A DNA stretch of 64,000 nt, from contig NZ_CP101137.1 of the NCBI RefSeq assembly GCF_028473745.1, forward strand, positions 6,014,001 through 6,078,000. Direction: 5' to 3'. The notes under the pieces were generated by a model. It saw only the letters and a list, made by a program, of their open reading frames with translations. It searched no databases and was not told the DNA's origin. This document shows positions 17,018 through 26,398 of this stretch, one piece after another. This DNA is from Streptomyces sp. M92 (lineage in GTDB: Bacteria > Actinomycetota > Actinomycetes > Streptomycetales > Streptomycetaceae). The position numbers and the translations under genes are program-made. How positions within the stretch are numbered: the stretch's first letter is position 1; every line of letters starts with the position of its first letter.

Positions 17018-17599
17018 ATGCCGACCGACCACTTCGCGGGCGACCCCCGCTCGAACCTCGAACGCATGCGGGCGGGTGACCTCTACATCGCCGACGACCC
17101 CGAGATCGCCCGCAGGCAGCAGCGGGCCGTGCGGCTGGCCGCCCGCTACCAGGTCGCCTACGCGGAGGACGCCGGGGCCGCGGGGCCGATCCTGGCGGAA
17201 CTGCTCGGCTCCCTCGGCGTCGACGCCCATGTGCGGCCACCGCTGTACGTCGACTACGGCAGCAACATCACGATCGGTGCGCGCACCTTCGTCAACTACA
17301 ACCTGACGGCGCTGGACGTCGCGGCCGTCACGATCGGCGAGGACTGCCAGATCGGGCCGAACGTCCAGCTGCTCACCCCCACCCACCCCCTGGAGCCCGG
17401 GCCCCGGCGCGACAAGCTGGAGGCGGCCCGGCCCATCACCATCGGCGACAACGTCTGGCTGGGCGGCGGCGCCATCGTCCTGCCCGGCGTGACGATCGGG
17501 GACGACTCCGTCGTCGGCGCCGGCGCCGTCGTCACGAAGGACGTCCCCGCGGGCGTCGTCGTGGTCGGGAATCCCGCCCGGCCGGTGCGGAAGGTGTAA
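17018..17599 (+). CDS. maltose O-acetyltransferase family (hexapeptide-repeat) acetyltransferase
   Basis: A 193-residue left-handed beta-helix acetyltransferase of the Maa/LacA/NodL group. The N-terminal Maa domain (ERMRAGDLYIADDPEIARRQ) is followed by hexapeptide repeats, with ITIGARTFVNYN, GPNVQLLTPTHPLEP (catalytic His) and NVWLGGGAIVLPGVTIG. These trimeric enzymes acetylate sugar or sugar-like hydroxyls with acetyl-CoA. The ATG at 17018 has no ribosome site and fits a leaderless transcript. It is followed at ten bases by the tetR gene, making a two-gene unit, and probably works with the MFS protein: acetylate and export or detoxify a compound. Confidence 0.9.
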   Translation: MPTDHFAGDPRSNLERMRAGDLYIADDPEIARRQQRAVRLAARYQVAYAEDAGAAGPILAELLGSLGVDAHVRPPLYVDYGSNITIGARTFVNYNLTALDVAAVTIGEDCQIGPNVQLLTPTHPLEPGPRRDKLEAARPITIGDNVWLGGGAIVLPGVTIGDDSVVGAGAVVTKDVPAGVVVVGNPARPVRKV

Positions 17600-17609
17600 G
17601 CCTGCTCCC

Positions 17610-18206
17610 ATGGCAACCGGACACACGGACCCGCGGCGGCGCGAGCGCATTCTCGACGCCACGCTCGACCTGATCGCGGACGAGGGCATCGCACGCGTCT
17701 CCCACCGGAGGATCGCCGCGCGCGCCGGCGTCCCCCTGGGCTCGATGACCTACCACTTCAGCGGCATGGACCAGCTGCTGCGGGAGGCGTTCGGCCGTTT
17801 CACCGACCACATCGTCGCCGTGTTCGACGCCCGTCTGGGCGCCGCGGCCGACCGCGACCAGGCCCGCACGGCGGTGGCCGACCTCGTGCACTCCCTGTCC
17901 GAGGAGAGCCAGCGGGACCTGGTGCTCACGCAGGAGCTCTACACCCTCGCGGCGCGTCAGCCGGCCTACCGGGAGCTCACGCACGAGTGGATGCGCCGCA
18001 GCCGCGTCCACCTGGAGAAGCACTTCGACCCGGAGACGGCCCGTCAGCTCGATGCCCTCATCGAGGGCCTGACGCTGCACCGCGCGCTCGCGCGGGAGCC
18101 GCACGGCCGGGCCCTCACCCTGGAGGCCATCGCCCGCGTCACCACCACGGACCGGGGCGCCACCGCGGACCGGAACACTCCGGGCGCGGGCGCCGACACC
18201 CCCTAG
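17610..18206 (+). CDS. TetR-family regulator
   Basis: A 198-residue TetR-type repressor: an N-terminal helix-turn-helix (ERILDATLDLIADEGIARVS and HRRIAARAGVPLGSMTYHF, residues 11-50) and a helical ligand domain with WMRRSRVHLEKHFDPETARQLDALIEG (in part). It is in the same unit as the acetyltransferase and probably binds the duplicated 20-bp palindrome upstream of that gene and of the MFS gene, giving autoregulation. The inducer is unknown. Confidence 0.9.
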   Translation: MATGHTDPRRRERILDATLDLIADEGIARVSHRRIAARAGVPLGSMTYHFSGMDQLLREAFGRFTDHIVAVFDARLGAAADRDQARTAVADLVHSLSEESQRDLVLTQELYTLAARQPAYRELTHEWMRRSRVHLEKHFDPETARQLDALIEGLTLHRALAREPHGRALTLEAIARVTTTDRGATADRNTPGAGADTP

Positions 18207-18209
18207 CCG

Positions 18210-18246
18210 CCCGTGCGGCGCAGGCCTGACCCCTGTGCCGCACGGG
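18210..18246. terminator. hairpin terminator of the acetyltransferase-tetR unit
   Basis: CCCGTGCGGC pairs with GCCGCACGGG, a perfect 10-bp stem, starting four bases after the tetR stop codon. Confidence 0.75.
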
Positions 18247-18400
18247 CATCCTCCGTCAGCGGACGCCGTCGCCCGGCTTCGGGTTGCCCAGGCCGCGCAG
18301 GGGACGCGGCTCGAGGCCGGCCCAGGTGCGGGGCCCAGGTGCCGCCGAGGACCGCGGCGAAGCGGCGCCGAAGAGCGCGCCATGCGGATGGCGAAACGGA

Positions 18401-18441
18401 CAGGCGCGTGCCGCGCGGCTTCCCGCCACGGCACGCGCCTG
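18401..18441. terminator. hairpin terminator of htpG
   Basis: CAGGCGCGTGCCG and CGGCACGCGCCTG form a 13-bp perfect stem with a 15-base loop, 36 bases beyond the htpG stop in the direction of its transcription. Confidence 0.75.
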
Positions 18442-18477
18442 ACTCCCCGGTCCGGCCGGGTGGCGCCGGGCGGCCGG

Positions 18478-20379
18478 CTACAGCGTGCGCTCCAGGCGGT
18501 CCGCCACCAGCTTCACGAACCGCCCCGGCTCCTTGGGCCGGCCGCCCTCGGCGAGTACCGCCAGGGCGTGCAGCAGGTCGGCGGTCTCGGTGAGCTCCGC
18601 CCGGTCCTGCTGCTCGGTGTAAGCGCGGTTCAGCGACTTCACCAGCTGGTGCTCGGGGTTGAGTTCGAGGATGCGCTTGGCGTGGGGAACCTCCTGGCCC
18701 ATGGCCCGGTACATGTTCTCCAGGGCGGGCGTCAGCTCGTTCGCGTCGGAGACGACACAGGCAGGCGACACCGTCAGGCGGGAGGACAGGCGCACCTCCT
18801 TGACGTCCTCGGAGAGGTGCTCCGTCATCCAGCCGAGCAGGCCCGCGTACTCCTCGCCCTGCTGCTCCTTCTCGGCGTCGGACTTCTCCTCCCGGTCGTC
18901 GTCGAGGTCGATCTCGCCCTTGGCGACCGAGCGCAGCGCCTTGCCCTCGTACTCCCCCACCGCGTCGACCCAGACCTCGTCGACGGCGTCGGTGAGCAGC
19001 AGGACCTCGACGCCCTTGGCGCGGAAGGCCTCCATGTGCGGGGAGTCCTCGATGGCGCGACGGGACTCGCCCGTCATGAACCAGATGTCGTTCTGGCCTT
19101 CCTTCATCCGCTCCACGTAGGCCTGGAGCGTGGTCGGCTCGTCGGCGTCGTGGGTGGTCGCGAAGGAGGAGGCGGCGAGGATCGCGTCCCGGTTCTCGGA
19201 GTCGGTGACGAGCCCTTCCTTGAGGACCGGGCCGAACTCCCGCCAGAACGTGGCGTAGCGCTCGGGCGCGGACGTCCTCAGGTCCTTGACCGTGGCCAGG
19301 ACCTTCTTGGTCAGGCGGCGCTGGATCATGCGGATGTGCCGGTCCTGCTGGAGGATCTCGCGGGAGACGTTGAGCGAGAGGTCCTGGGCGTCGACGACGC
19401 CCTTGACGAAGCGCAGGTACGGCGGGAGCAGTTCCTCGCAGTCGTCCATGATGAAGACGCGCTTCACGTAGAGCTGGACGCCGCGCTGGTAGCCCTGGGT
19501 GAACAGGTCGTGCGGGGCGTGCGAGGGCACGAAGAGCAGGGCCTGGTACTCGAAGGTCCCCTCCGCCTGGAGCCGGATCGTCTCCAGCGGCTCGCGCCAG
19601 TCGTGCGCGATGTGCTTGTACAGCTCGTGGTACTCGTCGTCGGACACCTCGTCGCGCGGACGCGCCCACAGGGCCTTCATCGAGTTGAGCGTCTCGGCCT
19701 CACCCGGCTCGGCGCCGTCCTCGCCCCGTTCGGGCACCAGCCGGACCGGCCAGGTGATGAAGTCCGAGTACCGCTTGACGATCTCCTTGATCTTCCACGC
19801 GGAGGTGTAGTCGTGGAGCTGGTTCTCGGAGTCGGCCGGCTTGAGGTGGAGGGTGACGGAGGTGCCCTGCGGCGCCTCGTCGACCGTCTCCAGGGTGTAG
19901 GTGCCCTCGCCGCGAGACGTCCAGCGGGTGCCCTGGGGCTCGCCGGCGCGACGGGTCACCAGGGTGACCTCGTCCGCCACCATGAAGCCGGAGTAGAAGC
20001 CCACGCCGAACTGGCCGATGAGCCCGTCGGCCCCGGCGGCGTCCTCGGCCTCCCGCAGTTCCTCGAGGAACTTGGCGGTGCCCGAGTTGGCGATGGTGCC
20101 GATGAGCCGGGTGACCTCGTCGTAGGACATCCCGATGCCGTTGTCCCGCACGGTGAGGGTGCGGGCCTCCTTGTCGGCCTCCAGTTCGATGTGGAGATCC
20201 GACACGTCGGCGTCGGGCAGGTCGTCCCGCAGGGCGGCGAGGCGGAGCTTGTCGAGCGCGTCGGAGGCGTTGGAGACGAGCTCGCGCAGGAACACGTCCT
20301 TGTTCGAGTAGACGGAGTGAATCATCAGCTGCAGCAGCTGACGCGCCTCTACCTGGAACTCAAACGTTTCGGTCGGCAT
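18478..20379 (-). CDS. htpG: Hsp90-family chaperone HtpG
   Basis: A 633-residue full-length bacterial Hsp90. The GHKL ATPase domain shows [20 protein letters not shown] and [12 protein letters not shown] (residues about 30-125); then come the middle client/arginine domain (NVSREILQQ, about 335) and the C-terminal dimer domain. It is an ATP-driven cytoplasmic chaperone. The start [19 protein letters not shown] is the conserved HtpG beginning, six codons into the open frame. It is transcribed alone; no CIRCE or HAIR element was seen in the 80 bases upstream. Confidence 0.97.
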
Positions 20380-20461
20380 GGCTGGTGAGTACCTCACAGG
20401 TCCACGGTCGTCTGCACTGGCGGGACAACTCTAGAACAGCGCGGGCCGCCGTCGGTGCCGG

Positions 20462-21061
20462 TCAGGGGACCGGGTCCCGGCGCATGCACCAGGTCCGGGG
20501 GCCGCCGTCCGGAAGGGTCACCTCCGCCGTCACCTCGAAGCCGAGGCGGGCGTAGAACCGTACGTTGCCCTCGTCCGACGTCTCCAGGAAGGCGGGGAAC
20601 CCCCCGCGCTCGGCCGCCTCCAGGCCGGGACGGAGGACGGCTGTGCCGAGGCCCGCGCCCTGGGCGTCCGGGTCCACGCCCACCGTGGCGAGGAACCACA
20701 CCGGCCCGGTGGGGCGGTGCGGCGCCAGCGCCTGCTCGGCGGACCCGAGGGCCGCCGCCCGGTCGCCCGCGAGGTCGACGGCCAGCGGCCCCACCTCGGC
20801 GAAGGCGGGCCCCGGGTCCCGCTCCGGAGTCGTCCAGGCGGCGACGGCCCGGCGGTCGTCGGTGACCCAGGCACGGCCGTACTCCATGGCGACCCGGGTC
20901 AGGAACAGCTCCTGGAAACGGCGGACCCGTTCCGGGTGGTCGTCCGCCGCGACCACGTGGCGGGTGAAGGGGTAGTCGGCGAAGGCGCGGGCCAGGGTCC
21001 GCACGGCGGCGGGTACGTCCTCGGGTGTCGCGGGGCGCACAGGGGTGACGGGAGCGGGCAT
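20462..21061 (-). CDS. GNAT-family N-acetyltransferase
   Basis: A 199-residue GNAT protein with the acetyl-CoA pyrophosphate loop DPDAQGAGLGTAVLRPGLEAAE (about residues 130-151, motif QGAGLG) and a C-terminal beta-bulge region ETSDEGNVRFYARLGFEV. It acetylates an amine of unknown identity. It lies upstream of htpG on the same strand and the two are 82 bases apart; no evidence of a shared role. The start ATG at 21061 fits the family beginning VTPVRPATPEDVPA. Confidence 0.88.
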   Translation of the reverse strand: MPAPVTPVRPATPEDVPAAVRTLARAFADYPFTRHVVAADDHPERVRRFQELFLTRVAMEYGRAWVTDDRRAVAAWTTPERDPGPAFAEVGPLAVDLAGDRAAALGSAEQALAPHRPTGPVWFLATVGVDPDAQGAGLGTAVLRPGLEAAERGGFPAFLETSDEGNVRFYARLGFEVTAEVTLPDGGPRTWCMRRDPVP

Positions 21062-21133
21062 GGTCTCATCCTGATCACACGGCGGGACGGTGGGGCAAAG
21101 TCATTTCCGCCGTAAGAAGTTCTGTCAACAACA

Positions 21134-21148
21134 TTGACTGCAAGTCAA
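21134..21148. promoter_or_regulatory. AT-rich dyad upstream of the SGNH hydrolase gene
   Basis: TTGACT-GCA-AGTCAA is a 15-base dyad whose left arm also looks like a -35 box, and a neighbouring GTCAA at 21124 pairs with the same TTGAC. It lies in the only A/T-rich stretch between divergent GNAT and hydrolase genes, so it is probably an operator within a promoter. Confidence 0.45.
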
Positions 21149-21222
21149 CGCACCCGCACATTACTTAAAAGTAGAACCGCTCGGTAACCCCACGCCCCAC
21201 TCCGCACGGGAAGCGAGAGCCC

Positions 21223-22095
21223 ATGCCCAAGCGCGCCCTCCGCCGTGTCATGACCGCGTCAGTCGCTGCGGTCGGCACCCTGGCCCTCGGTCTCACCGAC
21301 GCCACCGCCCACGCCACCCCCTCCCTGGACTACGTCGCCCTCGGCGACAGTTACAGCGCGGGCTCGGGCGTCCTGCCCGTCGACCCCACCGACCTGCTCT
21401 GCCTGCGCTCCACGGCGAACTACCCCCACGTCATCGCCGCCGAGACGGGCGCCGACCTCGAGGACGTGACCTGCGGGGCCGCCCAGACCTCCCACTTCAC
21501 CCAGTCGCAGTACCCCGGCGTCGCACCCCAGGTGGACGCGCTGAGCACCGGCACGGACCTGGTCACCCTGACCATCGGCGGCAACGACAACAACACCTTC
21601 ATCAACGCCATCACGGCCTGCGGCACCGCCGGACTCCTCAGCGGGGGCAGGGGCAGCCCCTGCAAGGACCGGCACGGCACGTCCTTCGAGGACGAGATCG
21701 AGTCCAGCACCTATCCCGCGCTCAAGGCCGCGCTGCGCACCGTCCGCGCGAAGGCGCCGAACGCCCGGGTGGCGGCCCTGGGTTACCCGTGGATCATGCC
21801 GGCCACCGCCGACCCGTCCTGCTTCCTGAAGCTGCCGGTCGCCGCCGGTGACGTGCCCTACCTGCGGGACATCCAGGCGAGCCTCAACGACGCGGTCGAG
21901 CGCGCCGCCGAGGAGACCGGCGTGACCTTCGTGGACTTCTCCCGGGTGTCCGAGGGCCATGACGCCTGCCAGTCCGCCGGTACCCGCTGGATCGAACCGC
22001 TGCTGTTCGGCCACAGCCTCGTCCCCGTCCACCCCAACGCCCTCGGCGAGCGGCGCATGGCCGAGCACACCATGGAGGTGCTCGACCTGAGCTGA
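21223..22095 (+). CDS. secreted SGNH/GDSL hydrolase (lipase/esterase)
   Basis: A 290-residue exported esterase. A signal peptide spans about residues 1-31 (ending ATAHA). The four SGNH blocks are visible: ALGDSYSAG with nucleophile Ser near 42, glycine of block II, TIGGNDNN near 116-122, and HP in VPVHPNALG (His near 269). Six or more cysteines in the mature part suggest the disulfide-stabilised Streptomyces GDSL lipases such as those of S. rimosus and S. coelicolor. It hydrolyses lipid or phospholipid esters outside the cell. GGGAAG precedes the ATG. The regulator gene starts 27 bases downstream. Confidence 0.92.
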   Translation: MPKRALRRVMTASVAAVGTLALGLTDATAHATPSLDYVALGDSYSAGSGVLPVDPTDLLCLRSTANYPHVIAAETGADLEDVTCGAAQTSHFTQSQYPGVAPQVDALSTGTDLVTLTIGGNDNNTFINAITACGTAGLLSGGRGSPCKDRHGTSFEDEIESSTYPALKAALRTVRAKAPNARVAALGYPWIMPATADPSCFLKLPVAAGDVPYLRDIQASLNDAVERAAEETGVTFVDFSRVSEGHDACQSAGTRWIEPLLFGHSLVPVHPNALGERRMAEHTMEVLDLS

Positions 22096-22122
22096 CGCCG
22101 CGTCACCGCGTACGCTCGTGCC

Positions 22123-23079
22123 GTGCCGTCCTCCCGCCTGCGCCGTGTCGCCGTCCTCGTGCTCGAGGGCGCCAAGCCGCTCGACGTCGGCATCCCTGCA
22201 CAGGTGTTCACGACGCGCGCGAGCATGCCGTACGAGGTGCGGGTGTGCGGGGCGACGCCCGGCCTGGTGACCGGCGGTGACGGGCTCTCGTACCACGTCG
22301 CCCACGGCCTGGACGCGCTGGCGTGGGCCGACGTGGTCTTCCTCCCCGGTCACCGTGCGCCGGACGTCGAGGACCCGCCGCGGACCGTCGTCGACGCGCT
22401 GACCGCGGCCCACGACCGGGGCGCTCGGCTCGCCGCCATCTCCACGGGTGCCTTCGCGCTCGCCGCCACCGGACTGCTCGACGGCAGGAGGGCCACCACG
22501 CACTGGCACTACACCCGGGCGCTCGCGCGCAAGCACCCCCGCGTCCGGGTCGACGAGAACGTCCTCTTCGTGGACGAGGGCAGCGTGCTGACCTCCGCCG
22601 GTGCCGCCTCCGGCATCGACCTGTGCCTGCACATCCTGCGCGGCGACCTCGGCGTGGCCGCCTCCAACCACGCGGCCCGGCGCCTGGTCGCGGCACCCTA
22701 CCGCAGCGGCGGTCAGGCGCAGTACGTGCCGCGCAGCGTGCCCGAGCCGCTGGGCGAGCGGTTCGCCGCGACCCGCGAGTGGGCCCTGCGCCGGCTGGAC
22801 GAGCCGCTCACGCTGGAGGCGCTCGCCCGGCACGCGGCGGTGTCGGCGCGCACCTTCTCCCGGCGCTTCGTCGAGGACACCGGCTACACACCGATGCAGT
22901 GGGTCATGCGCGCCCGCGTCGACATGGCCCGCGAGCTGCTCGAACGGTCGGAGCGCGGCGTCGAGCAGATCGCCGCCGACGTGGGCCTCGGCACCGGCGC
23001 CAACCTGCGGATGCACTTCCAGCGCATCCTGGGCACCACCCCGAGCGAGTACCGGCGCACCTTCACCCAGGGGGAGTAG
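22123..23079 (+). CDS. AraC-family regulator with DJ-1/PfpI (GlxA-like) domain
   Basis: A 318-residue transcription factor: an N-terminal DJ-1/PfpI amidase-like sensor domain (about 8-165) and a C-terminal pair of AraC helix-turn-helices (about 215-312, LTLEALARHAAVSARTFSRRF and VEQIAADVGLGTGANLRMHF). The position of the DJ-1 nucleophile elbow, normally CTGAF, reads STGAF here, so the catalytic cysteine is replaced by serine and the domain is probably a ligand sensor only. GTG start. It is 27 bases after the hydrolase gene and 120 before gap; target genes are not evident. Confidence 0.88.
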   Translation: MPSSRLRRVAVLVLEGAKPLDVGIPAQVFTTRASMPYEVRVCGATPGLVTGGDGLSYHVAHGLDALAWADVVFLPGHRAPDVEDPPRTVVDALTAAHDRGARLAAISTGAFALAATGLLDGRRATTHWHYTRALARKHPRVRVDENVLFVDEGSVLTSAGAASGIDLCLHILRGDLGVAASNHAARRLVAAPYRSGGQAQYVPRSVPEPLGERFAATREWALRRLDEPLTLEALARHAAVSARTFSRRFVEDTGYTPMQWVMRARVDMARELLERSERGVEQIAADVGLGTGANLRMHFQRILGTTPSEYRRTFTQGE

Positions 23080-23199
23080 TCGTCCCGGCCTCCCCTTGGC
23101 GCGATCCTTGCGAACCATGGCACTCACGCCGCTGCCCCGCACGGGCCTCGCGCGCCAACCTGGGAATCGCACCGCACGGCGAACCGGAAGGGCACTCCC

Positions 23200-24198
23200 A
23201 TGACTCGCATCGGCATCAACGGCTTCGGCCGCATCGGGCGCAACGTGCTGCGCGCGCTGCTCGAACGCGACACCAAGCTCGAGGTCGTCGCCGTCAACGA
23301 CCTCACCGAACCCGCCACCCTCGCCCGGCTGCTCGCCTTCGACACCACGGCCGGACGGCTGGGACGCCCGGTGACCGTCGACGGGGACGCCCTCGTCGTC
23401 GACGGGCGCCGCATCCGGGTGCTCGCCGAGCGCGAGCCGGCCCGGCTGCCCTGGGCCGAGCTGGGCGTGGACCTCGTACTGGAGGCGACCGGCCGCTTCA
23501 CCTCGGCCGGGGACGCCCGCGCCCACCTCACCGCCGGCGCGAAGAAGGTCCTGGTCAGCGCGCCGTCGGCGGGTGCCGACGTCACCCTCGCCTACGGCGT
23601 GAACACCGACGCCTACGACCCCGCCGCGCACACGGTCGTCTCGAACGCGTCCTGCACCACCAACGCCCTCGCCCCGCTGGCCTCGGTGCTCGACGAGCTC
23701 GCCGGCATCGAGCACGGCTTCATGACGACGGTGCACGCGTACACCCAGGAGCAGAACCTCCAGGACGGCCCGCACCGCGACCCGCGCCGCGCCCGCGCCG
23801 CCGGGGTCAACATCGTGCCGACCACGACGGGCGCCGCCAAGGCGATCGGCCTGGTGCTGCCGAACCTCGACGGCAAGCTGTCGGGCGACTCGATCCGCGT
23901 GCCGGTGCCGGTGGGCTCCATCGTCGAGCTGAACACGACCGTCGCCCGCGACGTGACCCGCGAGGACGTGCTGGCCGCCTACCGGACCGCTGCCGAGGGG
24001 CCGCTCGCCGGCGTCCTGGAGTACTCGGAGGACCCACTGGTCTCCTCGGACATCACCGGCAACCCGGCCTCGTCGATCTTCGACTCGGCGCTCACCCGCG
24101 TCGACGGCCGGCACGTCAAGGTGGTCGCCTGGTACGACAACGAGTGGGGCTTCTCGAACCGCGTGATCGACACCCTGGAACTGCTCGCCACACGCTGA
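23200..24198 (+). CDS. gap: type I glyceraldehyde-3-phosphate dehydrogenase
   Basis: A 332-residue GAPDH. The Rossmann start is TRIGINGFGRIGRNVLRAL, the active-site Cys152 is in SNASCTTNALAPL, and the partner His is in TVHAYTQEQNL near 178; the family's C-terminal WYDNEWGFSNRV is intact. It oxidises glyceraldehyde-3-phosphate with NAD. Streptomyces usually carry more than one gap gene, and this arm copy, beside a regulator and a cyclophilin rather than pgk/tpi, is probably the accessory paralogue. GGAAGGG precedes the ATG. Confidence 0.95.
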   Translation: MTRIGINGFGRIGRNVLRALLERDTKLEVVAVNDLTEPATLARLLAFDTTAGRLGRPVTVDGDALVVDGRRIRVLAEREPARLPWAELGVDLVLEATGRFTSAGDARAHLTAGAKKVLVSAPSAGADVTLAYGVNTDAYDPAAHTVVSNASCTTNALAPLASVLDELAGIEHGFMTTVHAYTQEQNLQDGPHRDPRRARAAGVNIVPTTTGAAKAIGLVLPNLDGKLSGDSIRVPVPVGSIVELNTTVARDVTREDVLAAYRTAAEGPLAGVLEYSEDPLVSSDITGNPASSIFDSALTRVDGRHVKVVAWYDNEWGFSNRVIDTLELLATR

Positions 24199-24248
24199 AG
24201 GGGCAGGCCGGTTCGGCATCGCCGAGGTCCGCACGTCACAATGGTGGG

Positions 24249-24743
24249 ATGAGCAATTCCAAGGTTTACTTCGACATCGACATCGACGGCCAGGATGCGG
24301 GCCGCATCGTCTTCGAGCTCCGCGAGGACGTCACCCCCAAGACCGCCAAGAACTTCATCGAGCTGGCCACCGGCGAGCACGGCTTCGGCTACGCGGGCTC
24401 CTCGTTCCACCGCGTGATCCCGCAGTTCATGCTCCAGGGCGGTGACTTCACCCGGGGTGACGGCACCGGGGGCAAGAGCATCTACGGCGAGAAGTTCGCG
24501 GACGAGAACTTCCAGCTGAAGCACACCGAGCCCTACCTGCTCTCCATGGCGAACGCGGGCCCGAACACCAACGGCTCGCAGTTCTTCATCACCACGGTCG
24601 TCACCCCGTGGCTGGACGGCAAGCACGTCGTCTTCGGCAAGGTCGTCGAGGGCACGGGCGTGGTCGACAAGATCGAGGGCCTCGGCTCGCAGTCGGGCCG
24701 CACCTCCGCGAAGATCACGATCCGGGAGTCCGGCAAGCTCTGA
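24249..24743 (+). CDS. cyclophilin-type peptidyl-prolyl isomerase
   Basis: A 164-residue single-domain cytoplasmic cyclophilin. Conserved active-site blocks are FHRVIPQFMLQGGDFTRGDGTGG (in part; catalytic Arg in FHR), LSMANAGPNTNGSQFFITT and WLDGKHVVFGKV. It speeds cis-trans isomerisation of prolyl bonds during folding. No signal peptide. It starts 50 bases after gap, probably on the same transcript, and is closed by a strong hairpin. Confidence 0.95.
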   Translation: MSNSKVYFDIDIDGQDAGRIVFELREDVTPKTAKNFIELATGEHGFGYAGSSFHRVIPQFMLQGGDFTRGDGTGGKSIYGEKFADENFQLKHTEPYLLSMANAGPNTNGSQFFITTVVTPWLDGKHVVFGKVVEGTGVVDKIEGLGSQSGRTSAKITIRESGKL

Positions 24744-24775
24744 GACCAGCCGGTCCCGCTGGTGCCTGATTCCGA

Positions 24776-24808
24776 CGGGGCCCGCCGCACACACTGCGGC
24801 GGGCCCCG
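24776..24808. terminator. strong hairpin terminator
   Basis: GGGGCCCGCCGCA and TGCGGCGGGCCCC, plus an outer C-G pair, form a 14-bp perfect stem with a CACAC loop, followed by a T-containing tail. It closes the gap-cyclophilin transcript. Confidence 0.85.
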
Positions 24809-24891
24809 TTCCCGTTCCGTCTGGTGGGGTCCGCCAGGTGGTGCGACGCTGGGGTGGAGAGGCGTCCGAGCGAGGCAACCCGGGAGGGCCG

Positions 24892-26370
24892 ATGGGACGG
24901 GACGTCCCGGCGCTGGTCTTCACCCGCGAGGACCGCCGCCGGTACCGGATCAAGATGCAGGAGTGCCTCGAGGCCTTCGCGCAGATGCTGCGCGAGTCCC
25001 GGTTCGAGACCGAGCGCCCCCAGGTGGGCCTGGAGATCGAGCTGAACCTCGTCGACGACGGGGCCGAGCCCGCGATGCGCAACAGCGACGCGCTGGAGGC
25101 GATCGCGGACCCCGCCTGGTCCACCGAGCTGGGCCGCTTCAACCTGGAGATCAACATCCCGCCGCGCGCGCTGACGGCGGGCGGCCCCGACGCCTGGGAG
25201 ACCGAGATCCGCGCGGCCCTGAACCACGCGGACAACCGCGCCGAGTCCGTCGGCGCCCACCTGATCATGGTCGGCATCCTGCCGACCCTGCGCCAGTCCG
25301 ACGTCGGCGAGGCCGCCCTCTCGGAGAACCCGCGCTACCGGCTCCTCAACGACCAGGTGTTCGCCGCCCGGGGCGAGGACCTGCACATCGAGGTCGACGG
25401 CGTGGACCGGCTGCGGACCTACGCGGACACGATCACGCCCGAGGCGGCCTGCACCAGCACCCAGTTCCACCTCCAGGTGGCCCCCGAGGAGTTCCCCGAC
25501 TACTGGAACGCGGCCCAGGCCATCGCCGGCGTCCAGGTCGCCCTCGCGGCCAACTCGCCCTTCCTGTTCGGCAAGGAGCTGTGGCACGAGAGCCGTATCC
25601 CGCTGTTCGAGCAGGCCACCGACACCCGCCCGCAGGAGATCAAGGCACAGGGTGTGCGGCCCCGGGTCTGGTTCGGCGAGCGGTGGATCAACAGCGTCTT
25701 CGACCTCTTCGAGGAGAACCTGCGCTACTTCCCCGCCCTGCTGCCCCTGTGCGACGAACAGGACCCCGCTCAGATCCTGGACCGGGGAGACATCCCCGAG
25801 CTGGGCGAGCTCACCCTGCACAACGGCACCATCTACCGCTGGAACCGTCCCGTCTACGCCGTCGCCCACGACAAGCCCCACGTGCGGGTGGAGAACCGTG
25901 TGCTGCCCGCCGGCCCGACCGTCGCCGACACCCTCGCCAACGGCGCCTTCTACTACGGGCTCACCCGCGCCCTGGTGGAGGAGGAACGACCGGTGTGGTC
26001 GCGGATGTCCTTCTCGGTCGCCGAGGACAACCTGCACACCGCGGCCCGGCACGGCATCGAGGCCCGGCTGTACTGGCCGGGCATGGGCGAGGTGACCGTG
26101 CCCGAACTCGTGCTCCGGCGGCTGCTGCCGCTGGCACACCGGGGGCTGGAGCTGTCCGGCATGGACTCGGCCTGGCGGGAGCCGCTGCTGGGCATCATCG
26201 AGCAGCGGTGCGTCACCGGCCGCAACGGCGCGGTCTGGCAGAAGGAGATGTTCCACCACATCGACGCGACCGCCCGCCCCGGCCGCCACGAGGCGCTGCG
26301 CCGGATGACGCGGCAGTACATGGACTACATGCACCTGAACGCCCCGGTCCACACCTGGCCGGTCGACTGA
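24892..26370 (+). CDS. glutamate-cysteine ligase family (GCS2-like) protein
   Basis: A 492-residue protein of the glutamate-cysteine ligase 2 superfamily. The nucleotide/metal-binding strand GLEIELNLVDDGAEPAM is near residues 43-59, followed by FNLEINIPPR, a TSTQFHLQV strand near 190 and PHVRVENRVLPAGPT near 345. Members join glutamate or another carboxylate to an amine using ATP. Actinomycetes make mycothiol and ergothioneine rather than glutathione; EgtA belongs to this superfamily, but this protein is longer and not next to egtB/egtD. The ATG follows GGGAGGG. It is paired with a class II amidotransferase gene 28 bases downstream. Confidence 0.82.
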   Translation: MGRDVPALVFTREDRRRYRIKMQECLEAFAQMLRESRFETERPQVGLEIELNLVDDGAEPAMRNSDALEAIADPAWSTELGRFNLEINIPPRALTAGGPDAWETEIRAALNHADNRAESVGAHLIMVGILPTLRQSDVGEAALSENPRYRLLNDQVFAARGEDLHIEVDGVDRLRTYADTITPEAACTSTQFHLQVAPEEFPDYWNAAQAIAGVQVALAANSPFLFGKELWHESRIPLFEQATDTRPQEIKAQGVRPRVWFGERWINSVFDLFEENLRYFPALLPLCDEQDPAQILDRGDIPELGELTLHNGTIYRWNRPVYAVAHDKPHVRVENRVLPAGPTVADTLANGAFYYGLTRALVEEERPVWSRMSFSVAEDNLHTAARHGIEARLYWPGMGEVTVPELVLRRLLPLAHRGLELSGMDSAWREPLLGIIEQRCVTGRNGAVWQKEMFHHIDATARPGRHEALRRMTRQYMDYMHLNAPVHTWPVD

Positions 26371-26398
26371 CGTCCCAAGACCAGGGAGGCTGCGGACG

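Noticed and set aside
21259..24234. Minus-strand frame of about 990 codons opposite the hydrolase, AraC and gap genes
   Set aside because: Antisense shadow; residues are those expected from GC3 bias and the plus-strand genes are certain.
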